Part shown: positions 34,393 to 41,501 of the stretch, one piece after another
How positions within the stretch are numbered: the stretch's first letter is position 1
How the letters are laid out: each line of letters begins with the position of its first letter
DNA from: Streptomyces nymphaeiformis
GTDB taxonomy: Bacteria > Actinomycetota > Actinomycetes > Streptomycetales > Streptomycetaceae
Assembly: GCF_014203895.1 (NCBI RefSeq)
Contig: NZ_JACHJY010000001.1
Span: 310,001 to 374,000, forward strand
Reading direction: 5' to 3'
DNA length: 64,000 nt
Notes under the pieces: model-generated
Seen by the model: the letters and a program-made list of their open reading frames with translations, nothing else
Told to the model about the DNA's origin: nothing
Database searches by the model: none
Made by a program: the position numbers and the translations under genes

Positions 34393-34548
34393 TCAGTCCC
34401 AGGGCTCGGTCTGGACGACGGCCGTCGTCCCGCCGGCGGCGGCCGTCACCGTCGCCCCGCCGGCCACCGCGGTGCCCGCGGCCAGGACGACACCCGTGAC
34501 GATCGCCGCGACCGTCATGACCGCCTTGACGAGATGCCCGTTCCCCAT
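34393..34548 (-). CDS. Small exported peptide next to the AfsR-like gene
   Basis: 51 residues: MGNGHLVKAV, a hydrophobic helix (MTVAAIVTGVVLAAGTAVAGG) that looks like a signal peptide or membrane anchor, then a short tail ending TTAVVQTEPWD. The in-frame ATG at 34626 would add 26 Arg-rich residues, but those codons have only about 70% G/C in third positions against over 90% after 34548, so I place the start at 34548. Predicted transcription starts near 34625 from a SARP-type promoter. By position it parallels afsS beside afsR, although the sequence is not AfsS. It could be a secreted signal, a membrane micropeptide, or an AfsS-like regulator. Confidence 0.6.
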   Translation of the reverse strand: MGNGHLVKAVMTVAAIVTGVVLAAGTAVAGGATVTAAAGGTTAVVQTEPWD

Positions 34549-34632
34549 GTCCCCACGTCCTCTCACCCTCGCCCACCGGACTCCGGCCCCTTGCCGGTCC
34601 GTTCCCCGGGCGACTCGCTCTGACATCGGCAG

Positions 34633-34675
34633 ACATTAGGAGAACGGGACTTCGAGTCCTTATCGGTCCGTTATC
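34633..34675 (-). promoter_or_regulatory. SARP-type promoter upstream of the small peptide gene
   Basis: Minus-strand heptamers GATAACG (34669-34675), GATAAGG (34658-34664) and GAAGTCC (34647-34653) at 11-bp steps, then 8 nt, then -10-like TAATGT (34633-34638). The geometry is identical to the promoters at 31253 and 39092. Confidence 0.65.
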
Positions 34676-34710
34676 CGTCCCCTTCCTCGCCCCTCCGACC
34701 TGCGGAAAAG

Positions 34711-34744
34711 GCGCGGCCCCCAGCGGGGAAGCCGGGGGCCGCGC
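34711..34744 (-). terminator. Rho-independent terminator of the protease gene
   Basis: Perfect 11-bp stem GCGCGGCCCCC (34711-34721) and GGGGGCCGCGC (34734-34744), 12-nt loop, 47 nt past the protease stop, followed on the minus strand by CTTTTCC. Confidence 0.75.
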
Positions 34745-34791
34745 ATGCGGGAGTGGTGCGGAGTGGCCGGGTCAGGTCCGGTCGGGACCGG

Positions 34792-37176
34792 TCAGAACTT
34801 CAGGGTCCAGTGGTCGAGCGTCCCGGAGGAGCCGGCCGAGATGTCCTCGACCCGGAGCTTCCACACCCCGCTCGCCGGGGAGGCGGAGGCGTCCACCGTG
34901 TAGACCTGCTGGATCACGCCGTTGCCCTCCTCCTCCACGGACTCCTTGACGAGGTAGACCTTGCCGTCCGGGGCGATCAGGTGGACGTCGAGGTCACCGC
35001 GCCAGGTGTGGGTGGCGTGCAGGTACACCTGGAGGTTCTTCGGCGCGTTGCCCGCGATGCCGGTGACGGTGACCGGGACCTCGATGGTGCCCGGGTCCGG
35101 GACCGCGTGCGGGGTCTGCACCTCGTACGAGGGGAACGTCATCGACCAGGCGTTGAGGGTGCCGACGGAGCCGGGGGACGGGTCGGAGACCTTCAGCGTC
35201 CACTTGCCGTCGGCCGGGGAGGCGGAGGCGTCCACCCGGTACGTCTCGCGGAGCACCCCGCCGTTCTCGGTGGCGGCGGTGGAGGTCGAACGCAGCGGGT
35301 AGGTCCGGCCGTCGGGGGAGAGCAGGTCGATCCGGACGTCGCCGCGCCACTCGTGGGTGATGTCCACCGCGACCTGGAGGGCGGCCGGGGCCTTGCCGCC
35401 GATGCCGTCCACCGTGAGGTCGGAGGTGACCGACCCGCCGTCCGGGACGCTGAGGTTGCCGGTCATGGCGAAGGGGGTGGGGAAGTTCAGCGACCAGCCG
35501 AGGAGGGTGCCCTTGCCGCCGGCGGAGGCGTCCGTGATCTGCAGCTTCCAGGTGCCGGAGGCGGGGGAGGCGGAGGCGTCGACGGTGAAGCCGCCGAGCG
35601 CGCCGCCCGTCTCCGTGGCGGAGGTGGACTTCAGGCGGTACAGCCGCCCGTCGGGGGCCACCAGGTCGATCTTGAGGTCGCCGCGCCAGTCGTGGCGGCC
35701 CTCCAGCTCGACCCGGAGCGCCTTGGGCGCGTTGCCCGGAACCCCGGTGACGGTCAGCGGGGCCTCCAGGGTGCCCGGGTCCGGGATGGTCCGGTCGGTG
35801 TCGTCGAAGACCTGGGAGGGACGCGGCCGGGCGGCCGGCTCCGGCTCCGGGGCGACCGTGCCGACGACGGCCTTGCCGACGTCGATCCGGGGGGTGACGG
35901 CCCCGGTGTACGTGATCGGCGTGCCGGTGGTGCCCAGCTTCGCCACCAGGTTCGCGAGGGTCTCCGTCGGGTACTTCTGGCGCAGGAGCGCCAGGGCGCC
36001 CGTCACGTGCGGGGCCGCCATCGAGGTGCCGTTCTTCGCCGCGTAGCCGCCGCCCGGGACCGAGGACACCACGGACGTGCCGGGGGCCATCACGTCCAGC
36101 AGCGGGCCGCGGTTGCTGAACGAGGCCACCTGGTCGTCGTCGGTCGTCGCGCCGACCGTCACCGCCGACGGGACGCAGCCGGGGGCGTTGACCGCGTCGC
36201 CGTACCCGTTGTTGCCGGCGGCGACGACGGTCGCCACGCCCACCGAGTACAGGCTGTCGATCACGGACTTGCGGGGGTCGGTGTCGCAGGCCGTGGTCCA
36301 ACGGCCCGCGCCCAGCGACATGTTGGCCGCGATGATGTCCATGCCGGACTGCTTCAGCGCGTACACCTTCTCCAGCGCCTTGATCTGCGAGCTGGTGAAG
36401 CTCAGCACGCAGGGGCTGTTGCCCGCGCCGCAGTAGTCGTCGGAGTCGAAGCGGGAGAACACCTGCATCGCCACGATGTTCGCGCCCGGGGCCACGCCGC
36501 GCTTGGGGGCGCCGCTCAGGCCGGTCCCGTCGCCGGCGGCTATGCCCGCCACGTGGGTGCCGTGCGAGCAGGCCGCGCCCAGTTCCGCGCAGCTGCCCGC
36601 GTCGGCGTCGGCGCTGCCGGCGCCCTCCTGGGACGCCTCGCCGTTCGGGCAGAGGCTGGTCGCGCCGTAACTCTCGTCGTTCACCGAGAAGCACGCCTCG
36701 GCCGTCACCCGGCCGCCCAGGAAGGGGTGGTTCTTCGCGACACCGGTGTCGATCACCGCGACCGCCGTGCCCGCCCCGGTGGCACCGGCGGCGAAGGCCT
36801 TGTCCGCGCCGATCCGGACCGTCGACTCGTCCAGCATCGGGGCGACCGGGACGTCCTCCGTCACGCTCACCACGTCCGGGTTGGAGCGGAGTTCGGAGAG
36901 TCCCGCCTGGTTCACCGTGAGGGTGACCATCGGCAGCCGGTCGTACGCCACCTCCGTCTCCCCCGCCGTGGCGGCCGTGGCCACGTCGGAGCGGGTCTGG
37001 GTCACCACGTTCACCCGGACCGTGCCGCCGCCCGCGGTCCCGGTCTCCAGCGCCGGGTCCACCGGGACCTCGTCGGCGGCCGCCGGGGCCACCCCGACCA
37101 GGGGCACCAGGCCCGCCGGCAGTGCGCCGAGCAGCAGGCCCGAGGCCATCGCGACGGCCACAGCAGATCTCTTCAC
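34792..37176 (-). CDS. Secreted S8 subtilisin-like protease with three P-domains
   Basis: 794 residues. The signal peptide is residues 1 to about 34 (AVAVAMASGLLLGALPAGL...APAAA). An inhibitor-I9-like propeptide region ends near residue 110. The peptidase S8 domain has Asp143 (VAVIDTGV), His205 (CSHGTHVAGIAAG), Asn322 (AAGNNGYG) and Ser385 (NGTSMAAPHVTGAL). Then come three consecutive proprotein-convertase P-domains of about 110 residues, each with WRGDL/WRGDV...L..PDGR, VDASASPASGxWxL and a final G-T-L-x-x-W. P-domains normally stabilise kexin/furin-type proteases; three copies is unusual. GTG start at 37176 with GGAG 7 nt upstream. It may process peptides or proteins outside the cell, including products of this locus. 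Confidence 0.93.
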   Translation of the reverse strand: MKRSAVAVAMASGLLLGALPAGLVPLVGVAPAAADEVPVDPALETGTAGGGTVRVNVVTQTRSDVATAATAGETEVAYDRLPMVTLTVNQAGLSELRSNPDVVSVTEDVPVAPMLDESTVRIGADKAFAAGATGAGTAVAVIDTGVAKNHPFLGGRVTAEACFSVNDESYGATSLCPNGEASQEGAGSADADAGSCAELGAACSHGTHVAGIAAGDGTGLSGAPKRGVAPGANIVAMQVFSRFDSDDYCGAGNSPCVLSFTSSQIKALEKVYALKQSGMDIIAANMSLGAGRWTTACDTDPRKSVIDSLYSVGVATVVAAGNNGYGDAVNAPGCVPSAVTVGATTDDDQVASFSNRGPLLDVMAPGTSVVSSVPGGGYAAKNGTSMAAPHVTGALALLRQKYPTETLANLVAKLGTTGTPITYTGAVTPRIDVGKAVVGTVAPEPEPAARPRPSQVFDDTDRTIPDPGTLEAPLTVTGVPGNAPKALRVELEGRHDWRGDLKIDLVAPDGRLYRLKSTSATETGGALGGFTVDASASPASGTWKLQITDASAGGKGTLLGWSLNFPTPFAMTGNLSVPDGGSVTSDLTVDGIGGKAPAALQVAVDITHEWRGDVRIDLLSPDGRTYPLRSTSTAATENGGVLRETYRVDASASPADGKWTLKVSDPSPGSVGTLNAWSMTFPSYEVQTPHAVPDPGTIEVPVTVTGIAGNAPKNLQVYLHATHTWRGDLDVHLIAPDGKVYLVKESVEEEGNGVIQQVYTVDASASPASGVWKLRVEDISAGSSGTLDHWTLKF

Positions 37177-37221
37177 GACAGGCTCCAGGGAGTAGGCACC
37201 GAGCGGGCGGTGCCGCGGCGG

Positions 37222-37246
37222 TAAAAAAGGGGGGAGAGGGGGGGGC
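37222..37246. repeat. Purine homopolymer tract upstream of the protease gene
   Basis: Runs of six A, six G, then AGA and eight G (about 37223-37245) lie about 50-70 nt before the protease start; on the protease-sense strand this is a C/T tract. Such runs are rare here and could slip in replication. The surrounding gap (37177-37381) otherwise holds only the phospholipase terminator. Confidence 0.6.
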
Positions 37247-37325
37247 AACTCGCTGTTGAGGCCCGCGAGTTCAGGGCCGGAAGTTCAAGGGGGCGGGGCC
37301 GTGTGATCAGGCCCCGGGGCGGGGA

Positions 37326-37358
37326 CCGGGCAGCAGCGTCGGTTGCTCAGCTGCCCGG
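37326..37358 (-). terminator. Terminator hairpin of the phospholipase gene
   Basis: Stem CCGGGCAGC (37326-37334) with GCTGCCCGG (37350-37358), 15-nt loop, extendable outward by GGGGA/TTCCCC with one bulge, 24 nt downstream of the phospholipase stop. Confidence 0.65.
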
Positions 37359-37381
37359 TTCCCCTGCGGTCGCGCGGCCCG

Positions 37382-38992
37382 TCAGGTGGCGTCGGCACCG
37401 TTCTTCGGGTGACCGCCGTAGAAGACACCGAGGTAGTACGAGTACGCGGTGGAGCGGCAGGCGCTCTTCCAGAAGTACGCCGGGCAGGTGTTGTAGTAGA
37501 GCATGTTGTAGAACGCGACGTCGGTCGCGATGCCCTTGTTGCGGTCCAGGTAGTAGCGGTAGCCCTTGTAGGTGTTGCCGATCGTCCCGTAGCCGTAGTC
37601 GTGCGAGTCACACGCGGTACGGAAGTCCCAGCCGCCGGGCGTGTCGGAGGCGCTGGTGCAGTGGTCCTTGTAGATGCCCATGACCCAGGCGCCGGTCGGG
37701 GTCCTCTTCCAGCTCGGGTTGCGCCAGCCGTAGTGGGCGACCTTGGTCGCGCAGCCGCTGTACTGGTACCACATCCACGTCTCGGGACGGGAGCAGTAGC
37801 TCGGGTAGGCCTGGGCGGAGGTGATCTCACTGCCGGCGAAGTCCTCGGCGGCCGGGGCGACGCCCTCCGCCTGGGCCAGGCTGGGGGCGCCCTGGACGGC
37901 GCTTCCGGCCTCCGGGCGGATGCCGGTGGTCTCCACCGACTGCGGGGCGGCCGCGTCACCGGAGTAGGTCAGCTGCCAGGACGCGCCGTCCTCGGCGGAG
38001 GCGGAGACCACCCGGTCGGAGGCGTCGTAGCTGTACGTGTTGAGCTGGCCGCCGGACGCCGGGTCGACGACCTTGCGGAGCAGGCCGGAGCCGTCGTACG
38101 AGTAGCGGGCCAGGGTCTGCACGGTCTGGCCGACGGTGACGGTGATGTCCTTGACCTGGCCCGCGACGTCGCCGAGGGTCTGGCCGGAGGCCGTGGTGGC
38201 GGCCGCGTAGTTGACCTTCACGGTCTGCGCGGGGATGTCGGCGCGCGCCGGGTCCTTGACCGTGGAGACGCGGCCGACGCTGTCGTAGGTGACCGTCGTC
38301 TGCTTGTAGGCGGTGTTGCCGACCGCCGTCACCCGCCAGTTGTCGCCGCTGCCGCCGACCTGCTTCCAGGTGTAGGACGGCTTGAGGGAGGCGGCCGCGA
38401 TCGGGTTGCCGACGGAGTCCACCGGCACGTCGTCACCGGAGGCGACCTGGGTCAGGTCGACGTTCAGCGTCTCGGTGATCGTCGTCTTCAGGACGCCTGC
38501 GAGGTCGTCCCACTGCACGTTCTCCACCAGCGTGGAACCGTCGGACGCCTTGTAGGTGTTGATGCTGCCGCCGTTGGCGCCGGCCACCGAGTCGGTCAGG
38601 TCGTAGCGGACGGACTCCGCGGTGTCCAGGTCGGTGGTGGTGATCGAACCGGAGCCGGGGACCAGCTTGCGGTCCAGCTGGCCGCCGACGAACTCGGCCT
38701 CCCAGCTGGGACCGAACACCCCGAGGTCGGCGCGGGTGGCCGGGGCGTCCTGGGCCTGGGCGACGCCCGGACCGGTCCCGTCCACCGTGTGGGTGCGGCT
38801 CATCAGGCCGTACGACACGTCGTTCTCGGATATCTGGAAGCTGTCGTCGGCCGACTGGTACATGCCCGGGCCGATCAGCTGGATCTCCCCGGTCTCCAGC
38901 GCCGGGGAGGGGATGTCCTCGGCGATGGCCGATTGGGGGAGCAGCAGTGCCAGCGACATGGCCGCCACTGCGGGGAGCGCGATTCTGCGCAC
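37382..38992 (-). CDS. Secreted phospholipase A2 fused to YD/RHS-like region
   Basis: 536 residues with a clear signal peptide (MRRIALPAVAAMSLALLLPQSAIA). The C-terminal 130 residues are a prokaryotic secreted phospholipase A2: TACDSHDYGYGTIG carries the catalytic His464-Asp465 pair of the C-x-x-H-D-x-x-Y/G motif, with six nearby Cys for disulfides and several Tyr. The preceding 350 residues contain YD-repeat-like units (ARYSYDGSGLLRKVVDPASGGQLNTYSYDASDRVVSASAEDG; TTVTYDSVGRVSTVKD), as in RHS/wall-associated proteins that carry toxin tips. GTG start at 38992 with AAGGAA 7 nt upstream and a SARP-type promoter about 100 bp before it. No obvious immunity gene; the lipoprotein upstream is on the same strand. 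Confidence 0.85.
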   Translation of the reverse strand: MRRIALPAVAAMSLALLLPQSAIAEDIPSPALETGEIQLIGPGMYQSADDSFQISENDVSYGLMSRTHTVDGTGPGVAQAQDAPATRADLGVFGPSWEAEFVGGQLDRKLVPGSGSITTTDLDTAESVRYDLTDSVAGANGGSINTYKASDGSTLVENVQWDDLAGVLKTTITETLNVDLTQVASGDDVPVDSVGNPIAAASLKPSYTWKQVGGSGDNWRVTAVGNTAYKQTTVTYDSVGRVSTVKDPARADIPAQTVKVNYAAATTASGQTLGDVAGQVKDITVTVGQTVQTLARYSYDGSGLLRKVVDPASGGQLNTYSYDASDRVVSASAEDGASWQLTYSGDAAAPQSVETTGIRPEAGSAVQGAPSLAQAEGVAPAAEDFAGSEITSAQAYPSYCSRPETWMWYQYSGCATKVAHYGWRNPSWKRTPTGAWVMGIYKDHCTSASDTPGGWDFRTACDSHDYGYGTIGNTYKGYRYYLDRNKGIATDVAFYNMLYYNTCPAYFWKSACRSTAYSYYLGVFYGGHPKNGADAT

Positions 38993-39091
38993 GTTCGGTT
39001 CCTTCGGGTCACCGGCGGCATGCGGTCCAGACCCTCGAGGCCGGCCCCTGTCTCGCCTGTTCGAACCGGTCGTTCTCGGCCGGCGACGAGA

Positions 39092-39134
39092 AACCTAGGA
39101 ACCCGCCCCTTCGATCCGTTATGCCTCCGCCATC
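39092..39134 (-). promoter_or_regulatory. SARP-type promoter upstream of the phospholipase gene
   Basis: Minus-strand heptamers GATGGCG (39128-39134), CATAACG (39117-39123) and GAAGGGG (39106-39112) at 11-bp steps, 8-nt spacer, -10-like TAGGTT (39092-39097). It shares ATAACGGA-Y-CGA with the peptide promoter. Confidence 0.6.
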
Positions 39135-39268
39135 ACCCGCACCGATGCCGCTCCGATGGCACCCGGTTGCCCGTACGGTGACGCCCGCGGACGACCCTCG
39201 CGCGTGCCCTGCCGTCCCGCGCCGACTCGTCGCACGGCCCTGTTCCCGTACAGCCATGGCGCCGGTGG

Positions 39269-39910
39269 TCACTGATCGCGACCTCCGGGTGTGAACGGGC
39301 CGGTCGCGGGGGCCACGCACTTGTCGACGACGGTCCCCTCGCCGGCTGCCGAGCCCTCCAGGCAGAGCCGCCCGCCCTTCTCGCGCAGGTCGAGGAAGAA
39401 GTGCGTGGTCGCACCGGACCGCTTCAGGTCGTGGATGCGCTCGTCGGCGTAGCCGAGGCCGTTCAGGATCGTCCTGACCTTCGTGGGGGTGGGATCCACC
39501 AGATCCAGGAGGGCCCCGGCGACGCGCTCCTCGTGAAGGCCGCCCGCGCACCAGTCACGCGCGTTCAGCTCCACTTCCGGTCCCGCCGTGGGCGCGGTCG
39601 GCACGACCATGTCGACCGGCGGCTCCTCGCCGGGCGGTGCCGCCGACGGGCTCGGCGGCGCCACGGGCGGGGCGCCCGGAGGAGGGCACGACTGCTCGAT
39701 GTGCTCCTGGATCTCCGCGAGGGTCGGAGCAGGCCGCTGACTTCCCACGGCCTCTGCGCGCACGGCCTGCTCTCCGCCGGTGGTCGTCTTCACGGTGCCG
39801 CACGCACCGAGTGCCAGCACAGCGAGAGCCGTCATGGCCAGGGTGAGCCGGGGCCGGCGCGAGGAACGGGCGAACATGCCGGCCGAGGAAGGGATTCGTC
39901 TCATGTGCAC
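39269..39910 (-). CDS. Putative lipoprotein
   Basis: 213 residues (GTG 39910; ATG 39904 is equally possible, neither has a clear ribosome site). After Arg-rich residues comes a hydrophobic stretch and lipobox LALGACG, so the mature protein would be lipid-anchored at the cysteine on the outer face of the membrane. A Pro-rich spacer (PPPGAPPVAPPSPSAAPPGEEPP) leads to a small globular domain with ARDWCAGGLHEERV, TKVRTILNGLGYADERIHDLKRSG and GGRLCLEG...VVDKCVAP, containing three Cys. No family recognised. Confidence 0.75.
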   Translation of the reverse strand: MHMRRIPSSAGMFARSSRRPRLTLAMTALAVLALGACGTVKTTTGGEQAVRAEAVGSQRPAPTLAEIQEHIEQSCPPPGAPPVAPPSPSAAPPGEEPPVDMVVPTAPTAGPEVELNARDWCAGGLHEERVAGALLDLVDPTPTKVRTILNGLGYADERIHDLKRSGATTHFFLDLREKGGRLCLEGSAAGEGTVVDKCVAPATGPFTPGGRDQ

Positions 39911-39936
39911 AGCATCTGATCAAGCAGCCCCTTGCG

Positions 39937-39956
39937 CGTGAGTACGCATACTCACG
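39937..39956. promoter_or_regulatory. Palindrome upstream of the lipoprotein gene
   Basis: Perfect inverted repeat CGTGAGTA-CGCA-TACTCACG, 27-46 bp before the lipoprotein start. It could be an operator overlapping the promoter or a hairpin at the edge of the relic island. Confidence 0.45.
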
Positions 39957-39989
39957 TGGGCAGGAACAGCACTCAGCCCACGGTGGCCT

Positions 39990-40240
39990 GGTGGCCGGGG
40001 GCTTGGGGGAAGGCACGTGAGGCCGCACTGCCCGAGTACGAGTACAACTCGCCCACGGGCAAGCGCGTGTACGACCTCGCCACACCTGCCTGACGACCTG
40101 TCTCGCCAACGGCACCCCGCCCGCGCGGGTCGCCGAACGGGCCGGCAACAGCGCCCCCGCCCTGCTCTCCAGGTACGCCCACCGCGTCACGGACCAGGTC
40201 GCCGAACTCCAGCAGCGCATCGAAGAACCCCAGGCCCTGC
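39990..40240 (+). pseudogene. Tyrosine recombinase (integrase) C-terminal relic, frameshifted
   Basis: Plus-strand translation gives GKAREAALPEYEYNSPTGKRVYDL up to about 40078. One missing base then shifts the frame, and the next frame continues (RH)TCLTTCLANGTPPARVAERAGNSAPALLSRYAHRV. Together this reads as the end of an actinobacterial site-specific integrase: the YDLRHxxLxxxL arginine box and the WAGHS..LLxRYA box with the catalytic Tyr. The deletion falls in the catalytic Arg codon itself. The N-terminal two thirds are absent, so the gene is dead. Confidence 0.7.
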
Positions 40241-40382
40241 CCGGTGTGCCGTGCTTTCCCAAGGGCGGCCCTCGGGATCGGCGGCGGTCCGCGCTCGGTG
40301 CGTGCGGACCACGGCGACGTCAGCCGCGGCAGCAGCCCGCCGCCGTGTCGTGCTCGGCCAGGGGCGCGGTAGGCGCCGGGGG

Positions 40383-40490
40383 CGGCGCCGGCCTTGCCGA
40401 CGTACACCTCCCAGGGCCCCTTGCCGGGGCCGGTGACCCAGACCTCGTCCTGGAGGGCGTAGCAGCAGGAGGTGTCGTTCTCCCCGAAGG
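40383..40490 (-). pseudogene. ArsI/CadI-type glyoxalase-fold C-terminal relic
   Basis: Minus-strand reading gives DTSCCYALQDEVWVTGPGKGPWEVYVGKA, closely matching the end of ArsI/CadI dioxygenase-family proteins (TxCCYAxQDKVWVxGPxxxPWEVY), which degrade organoarsenicals or respond to cadmium. No start or N-terminal domain precedes it; upstream sequence is scrambled. Treated as a remnant. Confidence 0.65.
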
Positions 40491-40737
40491 CCGCCGGGCC
40501 GACGTCCTCGAAGCGGCCGGTGGCGGCGGCGAGGGCCCGTCCCTCCGCGAGGTGACCGACCAGATCGCCGGGGCGGGTGCTCGCGGACGCGATGTTCGGC
40601 CGGCCGCCGGCGGCCTCGGCCTGGTCGCGGTCACCTTCGGCCCCCACCCGACCCCCGCCCGTAATCAAGGTCCTCACGATGGAGGCGGTCCAGGCGCCAT
40701 CACCATGGGCTGCGGGCACGCCTGCCCCGTCTTCCCC

Positions 40738-40872
40738 GAGAACGCCGCCGGCCTCGCCCTCCACCGGCGGGCCGGCTTCCGCGTGATCGGAACTCGTGAA
40801 CGCATCGGCCGCCACCACGGCGTCTGGCGCGACGTCCTCCTCCTCGAACGCCGCAGCCCACGGATCACCTGA
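40738..40872 (+). pseudogene. GNAT acetyltransferase C-terminal relic (ArsN1/Pat-like)
   Basis: Encodes ENAAGLALHRRAGFRVIGTRERIGRHHGVWRDVLLLERRSP and a stop. This is the C-terminal end of phosphinothricin-acetyltransferase-like GNAT proteins, which are often found in arsenic operons. The acetyl-CoA-binding core is missing upstream. Confidence 0.65.
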
Positions 40873-40965
40873 GAGCGGGAGCGGATCACCAGCCCTCCCC
40901 GTCAGAGCAGTTCGCCGGCGGCAGAGAAGAGTGCGCGGACCGGAGCGGCACAGGCGGTGGGCCGT

Positions 40966-40996
40966 CCCGAAAGCTTCGGGAAGTTTTCGGGAAAAC
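40966..40996. repeat. Two adjacent small palindromes
   Basis: CCCGAA-AGC-TTCGGG (40966-40980) and GTTTTC-GG-GAAAAC (40983-40996) lie back to back in a 260-bp stretch without a gene between the relic island and the tRNA. Role unknown. Confidence 0.5.
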
Positions 40997-41105
40997 CAGC
41001 CACCAGGGATCGTCTATGGCCGGATCCAGCCGGATGGATCCAGCCATCGGAGGCGCCCTGCCCGACTCTGTCGCCCCGGCCGAAAACCATCCCCGACCAG
41101 CGAAA

Positions 41106-41129
41106 AGACCCCTCCCGAAGGAGGGGTCT
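41106..41129 (-). terminator. Terminator downstream of tRNA-Arg
   Basis: AGACCCCTCC (41106-41115), CGAA loop, GGAGGGGTCT (41120-41129): a perfect 10-bp stem followed on the minus strand by TTTTCG. It begins 8 nt beyond the tRNA 3' end. Confidence 0.85.
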
Positions 41130-41136
41130 CGCCGTG

Positions 41137-41209
41137 CGCCCCCGGCAGGACTCGAACCTGCGGCCAAGTGCTTAGAAGGCACCTGCTCTATCCACTGAGC
41201 TACGGGGGC
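41137..41209 (-). tRNA. tRNA-Arg (anticodon UCU)
   Basis: 73 nt, full cloverleaf. The acceptor stem pairs GCCCCCG with CGGGGGC, and the D arm is GCTC...GAGC. The anticodon stem is GGTGC/GCACT with loop CTTCTAA (anticodon TCT), and the T arm is GCAGG-TTCGAGT-CCTGC. Discriminator G; CCA is not encoded. It reads AGA codons, which are rare in this genome. The integrase relic about 0.9-1.1 kb beyond its 3' side fits use of this gene as an attachment site. Confidence 0.95.
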
Positions 41210-41297
41210 CGGGTGGTGGCCGTGTGGCCAGGAGCCCCTGGTGGGTGGGGTGTGCCTGCCGGGACAAGGATAGGGCTCCGATCGCCTTGGCCCGGTT

Positions 41298-41364
41298 GCT
41301 TCACCTGCGTGGCACGATGTGGAGGTTCGGTGAAGCGAACCGATAATCGCAGGCAGGTGCGATT
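41298..41364. promoter_or_regulatory. Inverted repeats between tRNA-Arg and the GTPase gene
   Basis: GCTTCACC (41298-41305) with GGTGAAGC (41329-41336), and AATCGCA (41345-41351) GGCAGG TGCGATT (41358-41364). They lie in the 292-bp gap that must contain promoters for the tRNA (leftward) and the GTPase pair (rightward). Likely regulatory or structural; no known site recognised. Confidence 0.4.
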
Positions 41365-41501
41365 CGCGCAGCGCTTTTCGCGCCGCTCGGGGCGGGTGTT
41401 GTGCACTCGTTATGCCCGACCTTCCGGTCACCGCCCTTCTCTTCGGCGCGCAGGGTCGCAATACGCTTCAAAAACACTCATAAATTGGGCATTCTTCGCA
41501 T

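Noticed and set aside
34393..34626. 77-residue version of the small peptide starting at 34626
   Set aside because: Although an ATG lies right after the predicted transcription start, the first 26 codons have much lower third-position GC than the rest, so the internal ATG at 34548 is preferred.
39973..40818. A 281-codon minus-strand open frame containing the ArsI-like tail
   Set aside because: The recognisable part is about 35 residues in the middle; the flanks are scrambled or antisense to the integrase tail, so it is not a real full gene.
40246..40872. A 208-codon open frame across the relic island
   Set aside because: Only its last 45 codons match a known family; the rest reads through antisense ArsI remnant sequence. 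Treated as fortuitous openness in a decayed region.
41100..41210. Duplicate of the tRNA-Arg 3' end as an attachment repeat
   Set aside because: I looked for the acceptor/T-arm sequence left of the relic island and did not see a second copy in the window.
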